DNA of 64,000 nucleotides from Rhizophagus clarus (taxonomy: Eukaryota; Glomeromycota; Glomeromycetes; Glomerales; Glomeraceae), in NCBI GenBank assembly GCA_015698045.1, contig BLAL01000160.1:744001-808000 (forward strand), in the 5' to 3' direction. Made by a program: the position numbers and the translations under genes. The notes beneath the pieces were generated by a model that worked only from the letters and a program-made list of their open reading frames with translations, searched no databases and was not told the origin of the DNA. How positions within the stretch are numbered: the first letter of the stretch is position 1; each line of letters begins with the position of its first letter. Shown in pieces: positions 1 to 9,892 of this stretch.

Positions 1-530
1 AAATTTTATACATGATAGAATAAATTCTATTTTTTGTTAATAAAATTTTTTTGCATAATTAAATTGATAATAAATAATTATCTAAGGTTTAATTTTTTTG
101 AATAATTAAAAGAAAAATACAATAAAAAAATTCTTTTTTATTAAATTAAATTCAGTTGACGTTGGCTGTATTCCGGTTGCCGATCATCTATCTGGACCTG
201 GTTTAATTATAAATTTATTCATAATCTACATAATTTGGTTTCAGGTTAAATAAATTTAAAATTTTTAATTATAAATAAATATAAAAATTTATATGACTTG
301 CTCTGTAAAATCGATAATTTCTACTGTATTATTATTAATATTATCATGTTTTTGGAAATTCTTTGTAAAAGAATTAAGTAAACAAGATGTATAAGTAATT
401 GACGTACTTTCTATGCCATTTTTTTGTAGTCATAGATAGTATGATCGATCAAACTCGATCAATCATGTTTGATCGACCAATTTAATCGATCAAATAGTAA
501 TCGCCATATTAAATTTTAAATTAAGTAAAT
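1..530. other. AT-rich flank, no gene seen
   Basis: No supported coding region. A cluster of GATCGA-type palindromic words lies at about 440-495 and similar words recur at 3660-3775, on the other side of the Harbinger insertion, so the transposon appears to have landed in a GATC-rich AT-rich stretch. Confidence 0.5.
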
Positions 531-533
531 TAA

Positions 534-560
534 GGCCGTTCCCAAGCACCTCCCTCAATG
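534..560 (+). repeat. Left terminal inverted repeat of Harbinger
   Basis: 27 bp, identical to the reverse complement of 3399-3425; preceded by the TAA target duplication at 531-533. Confidence 0.95.
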
Positions 561-662
561 TAATTGGCTAGTGATTGAAATGGTGCACAAGCTTTACGAT
601 CAATTGAAATATAAATGGAGATCAGTGCTTGAGCAATTTCTATCTCTATCTCTCTTTTTATC

Positions 663-1771
663 ATGCGTAAAGCTAATAAAAAAAAGACTTTGGCTCCGGT
701 TCCAGCTATTCATACCCCACCTTTTACAAACTTAACAAATAATTTGCCTTTGCAACAAAAACAACGAACTAATATTTTATCACAACAATACCAAATGAAT
801 AATTCGTCATTATTGCAACAAAATAATTTGTCATTACAACAACTGCAACAACTTCAGTATGATACCACTGACTCTTTAAATGATACAACAAGATACGAAA
901 TGGTAAAAAATTATTCTTTTATTATAAAATATAATATCAGATATTGTATCGTGTCAATAATAATATGATTTTTTTTTAGGTGGCTTTGCCTTCTCATATT
1001 GTGCATCATGATAATTCACAATTTTCTAATGTAGTTGCTTCTACTGCTATAGTTACTGAATCAAGTTCTATTCCAATCTCTACTCATATTACCCCACCCA
1101 CTAATAAAATTAACCGATGGGTTTCATCAGAAGTTCGTATGCTCATTGAACAAGCAGGAAAACATCAGCAAGCATTACAACGAGCGAAGGATCCAAGGGA
1201 GAAAGGAAGAATATGGGATAAAATTATATCTACAATTCAAAACTCTGATATGGCAAGTTCATCTTTAAAGGAGCGTACAAAGGCGTCCATTCAACAAAAA
1301 TGGGACTCCCTCCTTCAGAAATATCGTGATATTAAGGATAAAATTTCAAGGACTGGCGAAGAACCTATCCAAAATGAGTGGGAATTCTTTCGTGACATGG
1401 ATGAATATTTAAAAGAAGATCCAAGTATCACGGCACCCATTATTGTCGATTCAATTCATGGAGTCAAACATAAAATTCAAAAACCTGAAAATCAAGATGA
1501 AGAGGTATTTTGTTTAATTATTTATTTATACATTATCTGATTTGACTAAATTTTATTATAACTTATATAGAATAATATTAAAAAACGAAAAAATTCACGC
1601 TCTGCTGATGAAGAAAAGGCAAATGTAGAAGAGTTTCGGTCTTTTATTAAAGAACAAACTGAAACCATTACTGAAATCATGAAAAATCAATTCCTTCATG
1701 CTTCAGAGATTCAGCAAAGACAGCATAGTGAACAAATGGAAATCTTCAGACAATTTTTAAACAAGTTTTAA
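663..1771 (+). CDS. Harbinger Myb/SANT-like DNA-binding protein (three exons)
   Basis: Exons 663-902, 980-1504 and 1571-1771, joined by introns of 77 and 66 bp with GT...AG ends; all joins keep frame and the product is 321 aa ending at TAA 1769-1771. Residues 1-80 are Gln/Asn-rich. Residues of about 120-220 form a Myb/SANT/trihelix-like region (RWVSSEVRMLIEQ, then KWDSLLQKYRDIKD, then EWEFFRDMDEYL), the pattern of the second Harbinger protein, which binds the element ends and helps bring transposase into the nucleus. The C-terminus is charged and helical. A TATA-like word (TATAAAT at about 610) lies some 50 bp upstream of the ATG. The partner is the transposase on the opposite strand. Splicing is inferred by eye; the family call is fairly firm. 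Confidence 0.82.
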
Positions 1772-1885
1772 CTAATAGATTGAATAATTAGTAATCTATG
1801 TAGTAATAATAATCATGTATCTTAGTAAGTGAACAAATAATATTATTTTATAAGCGTAAACCTACTACAAATTATATAATACATT

Positions 1886-3275
1886 TTATTGCATTAAAAG
1901 GTCAGCCAAATATTCTCTTTTTTGAGTACCTGCTGTTTCTTCTCTCCCATCATTTTCTGCTTCAAATTCACTATATATATCTATGTCTTCTTCTATTTCT
2001 TCTATTTCCCTATTTATATCATCTTCTAAAGACAACAAATCATTCATATCAATACAGAAATTATGTAAAATACAACAGGCAAATATTATTTTATTAATTC
2101 GTTCAATATCAGTACAGTAAAGTTCTTTTAATAAAATTCTCCACCGCTCTTTTAAATGTCCAAATGCTCTCTCAACAACCATTCTCATTGAAGAAAGAAC
2201 TTTATTGAAATGTTTTTCTCGATGGTTTAACATATAATAATCAGGAAATGCTTTTATAAGATATGTTCGAAGAGGGTATGCTGCATCAGCAATAATATAG
2301 GTTCCACCTGGTACCCATTGTTCAGGATGAAGAGAAACTTCATTATAAAGAGATGAACGATGGAATACTCGAGCATCATGTACACTTCCTATAAGAAAAA
2401 ATTATGTAAAATTTTTAATTATTAATAACAAACAATAAATATTAGTAATAACCTGCTTCTCCAACATGTATATAAGTAAAACGCTCCTGATGATCAACGA
2501 TTCCAAGAAGGTTAATGGAATGAAAATTTTTACGATTTACATAACGTGCACCATTTTTAGAGGGTGCATGAATAGGTATATGTGATCCATCCATTGCACC
2601 AATAACATTAGGCAGTTTACGGCCAGTTTCTCCATGCTCAAATCCTTGTATCACATTTACTAATCGTGATCCTTGTGGCCATGTAATTCGTCTTCGTTCC
2701 AAATCTAATAATGCTACTAAAAATCGATCAGTAAAATTGCCTACAGACCCTTGACTCACTCCAAGTGTTTGCTCTAATACTCGTATTCCTGCACCATTTG
2801 CTAGTCTCCATATTACAATGGCAATCTGTTTCCATACAGGTGTTGCATTAGAAGAATCTGAAATAAAAGCTGGATGGGTTTCTAATCGATTTACAATGGC
2901 ACGAAAAGTGGTAAAATTAATGCGAAAATGTTTCTGAAATGAATTATGTCCATTCCCATCTGATAAAAATGGAAAAACATCTGTCCAAAATCCATCAGTT
3001 TTGGGTCTTGGTTGACGCTGCATTCTTGTATATGGTGGGGAAGAAATAATAATTGGAATAGTTGCATTTGTTATAGTATTATTGAAGGTCAGAAGGTAGT
3101 AAATATCAAATATTCTTTGCATTTGAATATTCTGATATCTTTTATTTGCTATAATGATTTGCAGTATAAAGAATAATACAGCATTTTTCTGGTGATGGCC
3201 TTGCTGTTGAAGATCCATAATGTAAATTAGAAAGAAGGAAGTATGCTTGAGCAAGCTTTTTTGTTGCTCAATCAA
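1886..3275 (-). CDS. PIF/Harbinger DDE transposase (two exons)
   Basis: Exon 1 is 3275-2453 and exon 2 is 2388-1886, with a 64-bp GT-AG intron (2452-2389). Splicing joins VGEAG to SVHDARVF, rebuilding the DDE_Tnp_4 block, so the gap is an intron rather than damage. Catalytic landmarks: first Asp in GAMDGSHIP, second Asp in VHDARVF, then IIADAAYPL and a C-terminal MRMVVERAFGHLKERW block where the third acidic residue and the helical tail lie. Product about 441 aa if the first ATG is used; an in-frame Met at about 3218 (MDLQQQ) is an alternative start. It cuts and pastes the element at TWA sites. No inactivating lesion was seen. Confidence 0.88.
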
Positions 3276-3398
3276 TGATTAATTTTAGCCAATCATCATA
3301 GCTCTATTAAAAAAAAAGATGGTTTACAGCTCCGGGTTTTTTGACTTAAATGATCAACATGCCAAGCTTTTTTAGCCAATCAAATCATTCAATAAATT

Positions 3399-3425
3399 CA
3401 TTGAGGGAGGTGCTTGGGAACGGCC
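3399..3425 (-). repeat. Right terminal inverted repeat of Harbinger
   Basis: Mirror of 534-560; followed by the TAA target duplication at 3426-3428. Confidence 0.95.
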
Positions 3426-3428
3426 TAA

Positions 3429-3775
3429 GTTTGATAATCGATATTTATATTATGAAAAAATTTATTATGAAAGTTTATCATTTGTTATTTTATTATGTAT
3501 TTTCAAGCTAAATTATTCTTAGTTTATTCAAATGGAAAAAAAATAATTCGCTTACAGCTTCCGGCAAAAAGTTTTTAATATTAATAATATTATAAAAATC
3601 TGCCTGTACAGTATACTAAAATTAGAATTTTTTAATCAATTAAATAGAAGTTATCATATGGTTATTGATTGATTGTATTGATTGATTATATATTTGATCG
3701 ATCATAATTAATCGGATTCTAAATTTTGTGATCGATTAATTGATTGATCGATCAATAATCGATCATAATCAATAT
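3429..3775. other. AT-rich spacer with GATCGAT-type word cluster
   Basis: No gene. From about 3660 to 3775 the words GATCGATC, TTGATTGATT and ATCGATTAAT recur in both orientations, matching the composition of 440-495. Confidence 0.5.
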
Positions 3776-4105
3776 AATTAAATTCCCTATATTAAATTGA
3801 CGAATATCGTTTCTAAGATCATCAGTATTTTTTTTTAAAAATTCTCCATCAATATTGTATTTATTTTTATAATATCGTAATTGATTTTTATTTTTTTCAA
3901 ATTCATCGGATATATTTATTAAATTTATAATTAAATCATCAAATGTTTCAAGGATTTTTAACAGATTTCTGCCTACATTTCTATCTGTAAACTTATTTAT
4001 AAATTCAAATGTTGCTGGAGCGGATCTGCGAGCAGTATTGGCTTTTCCTTTTTTTAGCTGCAAATTGTTTAATTTGAAATTAAAATTAAAAGTCAAAAAT
4101 TTCAA
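3752..4105 (-). CDS. Hypothetical helical fragment
   Basis: A 117-codon open frame, family not recognised. Residues of about 20-105 are charged and predicted-helical in character (FEFINKFTDRNVGRNLLKIL, then DEFEKNKNQLRYYKNKYN). A 3' splice-like sequence (TTTGCAG) precedes the KKGKANTARRS portion at about 4060, so this could be the last exon of a longer, lost gene and the first 17 codons may be intronic. It lies in GATC-rich AT DNA with no partner genes. It may be a relic rather than an expressed gene. Confidence 0.25.
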   Translation of the reverse strand: MKFLTFNFNFKLNNLQLKKGKANTARRSAPATFEFINKFTDRNVGRNLLKILETFDDLIINLINISDEFEKNKNQLRYYKNKYNIDGEFLKKNTDDLRNDIRQFNIGNLIILIMIDY

Positions 4106-4370
4106 AGATCATTTTTTTATTTATTTATTTTTTTTTTTTTGAAGTAATATGTTATCGTTTAAAAAAGGACGGGTTAGCTAACAGGAGATGGGTTAAAAAT
4201 TCATTTCTTTCATAATTCCTTAATTTCTACCGTGCGATTTTTGGCCAAAATTATGACCAAGTTTTTGGGAATTTTTATGAAAAATAAATCACGGATTTGC
4301 GAAAAATAATCACTTCTTATGATGTCAAAAGTAGCATTACCTAATCAAAATTTCATTGTTTACTATTTCG

Positions 4371-4690
4371 CTAGCCCATTACAGAGTCAGATATATCCAC
4401 AGTTGATACCAAGTTATTTATAAATAACTGCATCCCTCCTATCGCTTCTTTAGCATTCTGTGGCTGTCCAGTTACTTCAGTAACACCCTGATCCAATATT
4501 TCAAGACTAATTTCAAGCTTCCCGACTCGACTTGAGTTCAGTATTCTCAGCATCATGCTTAGTATCCTTTTCCATAATTTGCTTTAGAAGTTCAGTTTTT
4601 GCTTTCTCAGCCTCAAAGCTTGGTATTATTAACCTCAAGCTCGCTAATGCATTGTTTAATAATTCAAGCTCTGATGACAGCTTGTTATTT
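4371..4690 (-). pseudogene. Broken coiled-coil protein fragment
   Basis: Read on the minus strand, 4690-4557 encodes a heptad-rich coiled coil (SELELLNNALASL, then EAEKAKTELLKQIMEKDTKH, then DAENTELKS), and the neighbouring frame continues from about 4530 to 4371 (RVGKLEISLEILDQG... ending DSVMG). The frame change falls at the ELKS/RVGKLE junction, a one-base lesion. The E-K-D-T-K-H-D-A-E-N style of repeat is, from memory, very common in predicted Rhizophagus proteins of unknown function. No start codon or promoter is evident, so this is a truncated and frameshifted relic. Confidence 0.5.
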
Positions 4691-4699
4691 AAACTTTAT

Positions 4700-5870
4700 T
4701 TATTTACACCAATACTTTGCAAAAGTCAAATTATTATTTTAAATTTTTTTTTTTGGTTTCCTCAAAATGCTTTGAAATAATATGCGTTGTTAAACAAAAT
4801 ACAAATAATTGGTGTATATAAAATGAAGAAACTTAAGTTTGTGTATATAAAATACAAAAAGAAAACGAGTCTATTCTGGATTAATACTTGTTTGCTATCA
4901 AATTTATCAATAGCCAGGTTGCGCAACGAGGATGCATATATACCATCACAACCTACCTCCTTACAAAAAGTTGCTTTACAAAAAAAAGGATTGTCTCCAA
5001 AAAAAAAGAACCGCCCTACAAAACAAAAGAACTGTCCTACAAAAAAAGCTGTCTTACTAGGTAGCACCATTGTTATTCATACGGTTTTGATTAGATTTAT
5101 TTCCCCTTCTAGGACTTGAAGTTTGGGCAGTAGAACTGAAGTAAGTTGGTATAATTAACGGTCAATTGTTCAAGCTTCTTAGTGCGTGAGGTTGTCTACT
5201 TCTTGAGCAATCAACGGGAGTAAAAAAAAAAATCCTAAGAAGAAAATAAATTATTCTCAAGCTTCGACTTGTAAAGTTCGTATGTTTCAGTGTATAGGTC
5301 GCAAATGGTCTATAAAATTGCAAAATTTCAACTCAAGGAAGAGATAGTTTTCTACTCACATTAGTAAATTGGTACTTTTGAGACTTACTGAATAATAATC
5401 TGGTTGTAAAAAGACCTTTCTTGCGGTTTCATTTTAACTTGGATAATTTAACATTTATGAAGAGAAAAATGATTATTATGAATGAGAATATTATAATATT
5501 TATACCTTTATACAGTCTGATTTATGACATATGTAAATGATTTTAATGATTTGATCAATAATGAAGATAATTATTTACTAAATTATTCATTATTTAGCAA
5601 GCTTATATTATTTAAATTGTGGCTTAAGAAATTACCTTTATAAACATGCGAGATTTTTCATTCTAAGACTCGACTTTAAGATTTCTTGAGGATATTTAAC
5701 TAAGTTTAACAGCCACACGTATATTTCAAATCTTTATTAAATGACGAAAACTTTTTTCTCAAAAAAAAAAAAAAAATCACTTTTTAAAATAATACGTCAT
5801 AATGTCTTTTGTAAATCACCACTTTTGTTTTTCGAAACAAAAAAAAACATAATATGACAACATGTCACTT
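4700..5870. other. Gene-free AT-rich stretch
   Basis: Contains only short lysine-rich open frames on both strands around 4787-5119, produced by A-rich sequence. Nothing else recognised. Confidence 0.5.
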
Positions 5871-5899
5871 GATGTCTGGCCAACTTGCCAGTAGACATT

Positions 5900-7290
5900 T
5901 CGGCCAAATAAGGCTTACACGCCAGTTTTCGGAAAATTCGGAACTGCCGGAACTGGAACCTAAAAATGACAGCCAATCACAAGTGCGCCACAAAATAATT
6001 GCGATCATCGCTATAGCCAAATAACCTAAATTATAGGTATAATACAACCATGGTGATCAGATAATTTTAGAACATGCGAATGTGCTTTTCATTATTCTTT
6101 TTTGTTGGCTAGATGAATGGCCTGATTTCTAACCAATATCTCCTTAAGTGAGTGGTAAAAGTATATATACTGATACGATTTCTGATAAATAAGGTTTACA
6201 CGCCAGTTTTCGGAAAATTCGGAACTGCCGGAACTGGAACCTAAAAAATGACAGCCAATCACACGTGCGCCACAAAATAATTGTGATCATCGCTATAGCC
6301 AAATAACCTAAATTATAGTTATAATACAACCACATGCGAGTGTGCTTTTCATTATTCTTTTTTGTTGGCTAGATGAATGGTCTGATTTCTAACCAATATC
6401 TCCTTAAATGAGTGGTAAAAGTATATATACTGATACGATTACTGACAAATAGGATATACACGCCAGTTTTCGGAAAATTCGGAACTGCCGGAGCTGGAAC
6501 CTAAAAAATGACAGCCAATCACAAGTGCGCCACAAAATAATTGCGATCATCGCTATAGCCAAATAACCTAAATTATAGTTATAATACAACCATGGTGATC
6601 AGATAATTTTAGAACATACGAATGTGCTTTTCATTATTCTTTTTTGTTGGCTAGATGAATGGTCTGATTTCTAACCAATATCTCCTTAAATGAGTGGTAA
6701 AAGTATATATACTGATACGATTTCTGATAAATAAGGTTTACACGCCAGTTTTCGGAAAATTCGGAACTGCCGGAACTGGAACCTAAAAAATGACAGCCAA
6801 TCACAAGTGCGCCACAAAATAATTGTGATCATCGCTATAGCCAAATAACCTAAATTATAGTTATAATACAACCATGGTGATCAGATAATTTTAGAACATG
6901 CGAGTGTGCTTTTCATTATTCTTTTTTGTTGGCTAGATGAATGGTCTGATTTCTAACCAATATCTCCTTAAATGAGTGGTAAAAGTATATATACTGATAC
7001 GATTACTGACAAATAGGATATACACGCCAGTTTTCGGAAAATTCGGAACTGCCGGAGCTGGAACCTAAAAAATGACAGCCAATCACAAGTGCGCCACAAA
7101 ATAATTGCGATCATCGCTATAGCCAAATAACCTAAATTATAGTTATAATACAACCATGGTGATCAGATGATTTTAGAACATGCGAGTGTGCTTTTCGTTA
7201 TTCTTTTCTGTTGGCTAGATGAATGGTCTGATTTCTAACCAGTATCCTCCTTAAATGAGTGGTAAAAGTATAAATACTGATGCGATTTCT
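5900..7290. repeat. Tandem array of ~282-bp promoter-like units
   Basis: About five units. The landmark TCCTTAA occurs at about 6141, 6401, 6683, 6965 and 7248, giving steps of 260, 282, 282 and 283 bp; the short step comes from loss of about 22 bp (the GGTGATCAG segment) in one unit. Each unit holds a CCAAT word next to TGCGCC, a GC-rich block (TTCGGAACTGCCGGAACTGG) and a TATA-like block (GTAAAAGTATATATAC). Short minus-strand frames of 60-63 codons repeat in every unit but look like by-products of the repeat. The last unit abuts the membrane protein gene starting at 7378. Confidence 0.9.
7261..7277 (+). promoter_or_regulatory. Probable TATA region of the membrane protein gene
   Basis: GTAAAAGTATAAATACT in the last tandem unit, about 105 bp before the ATG at 7378. 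The same block (TATATATA form) is present in each upstream unit. Confidence 0.45.
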
Positions 7291-7377
7291 GAATACTTTG
7301 CCAGAACTGCACAATATATTTTTTAAAAGTGTAGAATTTCGATAATATTTATAATTTTACAATATTTGTATTTCAAA

Positions 7378-8199
7378 ATGATTATACCTTTATTAGCAAT
7401 CAGCTTTGCATTTTTTTATCCAGTAAATGCACTTCTGAACAACATAGAAGCATATAATCAAATTACTGAGTCAATCTTTGACTTGATGATCATAATGATT
7501 CCAATTGTCGTATATTTTAACTTTAACTTTAAATCAGCCGTAAATACCATTATGCTTTATTTTAAACCAGGAAAGAAAGTCACAAATTTAACATATGCTG
7601 GATTTTGTTTCCTTGCCTTTAAACCTTTTGTGCTATCTTTAACAATTTGGTTCTGTGTCAGAGCTTACCAAATTACTGGAGATTTATTTTTCATAATATA
7701 TCTTATTTTTGATGTAATCTTTTTCCTATTAATATGGATATTTTTATCATCATATCCATTTGCTTCTTGTGGTTGCTATATATACTATATATATTTATAT
7801 ATGATATGTCTTTTGGACTTTTTTGTTCATTTAATCTTTTATTGTATGGCTGTTAAATACAATTATGTTGACAAATCAACTTATCTATTCGTGTTAATAC
7901 CTTCAATTTTCGCATTTATTTTTGGGGTTATAATATCTACTTTCAAATACCGAACCCTGAATAGAGACACAAATGTTAGTAGTATGCCAGAAGAAGAACG
8001 GATTAAAATTATTACTGCTTCGGCAGAACCTATTAGTACATGCGGAATTTGTAGGCACTTATTCTTCTGCTCAATTGTTGGGCCCTCCGTTCTGTGGATC
8101 AAGGTTTACCTTACATTGGTATTACTAGAGTACTCAATAACTCAGAGATACCTAAAGAAAGTTTCAACTAAGCCAGATGATTTGGAGAGCCAATCATGA
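7378..8199 (+). CDS. Multi-pass membrane protein, unknown family
   Basis: An uninterrupted frame of 273 aa from the ATG at 7378 (four codons upstream, a TTG lies in frame but is not a likely start). The first 20 residues (MIIPLLAISFAFFYPVNA) look like a signal peptide or first membrane segment. Further strongly hydrophobic stretches lie at about 30-50, 72-95, 105-130, 138-160 and 170-190, so five or six membrane spans are expected. The C-terminal third is hydrophilic with a Cys pair (TCGICRH). No family recognised and no enzyme motif seen. Its upstream region is the tandem array, so expression may be influenced by repeat number. Confidence 0.7.
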   Translation: MIIPLLAISFAFFYPVNALLNNIEAYNQITESIFDLMIIMIPIVVYFNFNFKSAVNTIMLYFKPGKKVTNLTYAGFCFLAFKPFVLSLTIWFCVRAYQITGDLFFIIYLIFDVIFFLLIWIFLSSYPFASCGCYIYYIYLYMICLLDFFVHLIFYCMAVKYNYVDKSTYLFVLIPSIFAFIFGVIISTFKYRTLNRDTNVSSMPEEERIKIITASAEPISTCGICRHLFFCSIVGPSVLWIKVYLTLVLLEYSITQRYLKKVSTKPDDLESQS

Positions 8200-9890
8200 T
8201 GTTTTTATATTTATGTAAGTCAATTCTCTTAATGTTTCAGTCTAATGATGATATTAAATTATTAATTTTCTTACTGAAATTTTGTTATAACATTATGTTT
8301 CCATTATGTACACAATAGTGAACACTTCGACTAGTATTAATGTATAGTATATATCATTTTATCTATTTATTCTATTATAAATTCTACTCCATATTTTGAA
8401 TTCAATATAATAAACATTTGGATTCAATTACACTTTGTAAATTATATCATGGTTTACACCTAGGGATGTTAAGTAATTTGGTCCAAACCAGTTTAACTTT
8501 TGTTTAAGCTTAAACCGACACAGTTAGCTAAAACTAGCTTACTAGTAATAAATTCAAGTAAAATCACAAACATTTTTTTAATTCAATATTGTATTTATAA
8601 ATGAATTAAATTTTATTTCTTAAAATTATTTGAGTTTAAATTAAAAGTTACAATAACGCGTTTTTACATAATTTTGATCGGCTAACTTTTATTTTTTTTT
8701 TTTTATAATTTTAGGATAAGGAGTATTCAAATCTTATCTCAGGTTAGAAATAAATTCACATAATTCACAAATCTTAGCCACTGTGCTATGCGAAAAAAAA
8801 TAAATGAAAGTTTCATCCAGATTTTTTATCTGGATTTATAATCCAGATGAAAACTGTAAAATTTGATATCTGAAAAAAATATCCGGATTGATCTGGATTG
8901 ACTCAGATAGTACGAATCGAAACAATAATACAGTATGCAAGTACAGTAGCTTCTACAAACTAAAATGATCAGGAAATTTTTTACTTATTACAAAATAAAC
9001 ATAATATCTACTTATCATTTTTTTTTTCCTTTTTTTTTTACAATTAAGATTAATTAAAGTTTATAATAATTATGTGCGGACTTTTAAGAAAAATGGGGTT
9101 TCATCATTTTTATGGGGTTTGTTCAATTTATTATTTACAATTGCTTTTATGCATGGCATTATTTATTATATTTGATAATAGAGAGATCTTTTTAATTGGA
9201 ATCTCAAAAAGTATTGGACCAACAAAATAAGATAATGAATACCTTGTTATAAATGGAAATCATTCTTGCCAAAGTTAATTTACATATACGTATAATCTAC
9301 TTATTTACAAATTACAAACAAGGAAATTAAAATTACCTTCTTATAGAATAAACGATAGAATAAGAATTTGAAAATGAATTACGGAAATAATTAAGTTTTA
9401 ATATATCTATTCTAATAATAATAATATTATTATTACTACATATTGATTAATTATTTTATGATAAAATCATTATTTACATTCAAAATATCGAAGAAGTGAT
9501 GATGAAATTAATAAATGACTATCTAAAATACTTTTACTCACTAGAAAGTCAATGGAGGATTTTGTTATTAAATTTATTATTACTGAAATTTTTTTAAAAA
9601 GGTTCCCTGTGAGCGAGGTTTTCACATTTCTTTTACATTTTAAAATAAAATAAAAATGTTTCATTATTAAAATTGTAATAAGATACGCATATATATATAA
9701 CTAAACCCAATTAATTGTTCTATCACACTATAAACAAGCCATTCAAATATCCAACTTTAAAAAAAATTCATTAACAAAAATTAAAATTACGAAAAACAAT
9801 TTATTTATCAAAAAAAAAAATTTGTATATATATATATATTTTTTTTGAATCTTACTACTTTCATATGACAAAGTATTTCGGTCCTATCCC
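8200..9890. other. AT-rich intergenic DNA
   Basis: No gene supported. Holds a small perfect hairpin at 8815-8835 (ATCCAGAT, five T, ATCTGGAT) inside a cluster of ATCCAGAT/ATCTGGAT words (8810-8910), and homopolymer tracts. A short minus-strand open frame at 9470-9664 has no supporting feature. Confidence 0.5.
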
Positions 9891-9892
9891 AT

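Larger units (their letters stand above)
534..3425. mobile_element. Complete PIF/Harbinger DNA transposon
   Basis: The ends are perfect 27-bp inverted repeats (534-560 and 3399-3425) beginning GGCCGTTCCCAAGCACC. Immediately outside both ends is TAA (531-533 and 3426-3428), the 3-bp TWA target duplication typical of PIF/Harbinger. Inside are the two genes this superfamily carries, convergently arranged: a DNA-binding Myb/SANT-like protein (plus strand) and a DDE transposase (minus strand), both with intact splice sites and no stops. Seen directly: repeats, duplication, reading frames. Family assignment follows from the transposase motifs. The element looks young and possibly still capable of moving. 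Confidence 0.93.

Noticed and set aside
4787-5119. 110-codon plus-strand frame and 102-codon minus-strand frame
   Set aside because: Both are products of lysine-codon-rich A tracts; no independent support.
6144-7153. Repeated 61-63-codon minus-strand frames
   Set aside because: They recur only because the DNA units are near-identical; no ATG context or splice evidence and they lie across promoter-like sequence.
8460-8910. Possible hAT-like start TAGGGATG with ATCCAGAT words
   Set aside because: No matching inverted end or 8-bp duplication found.
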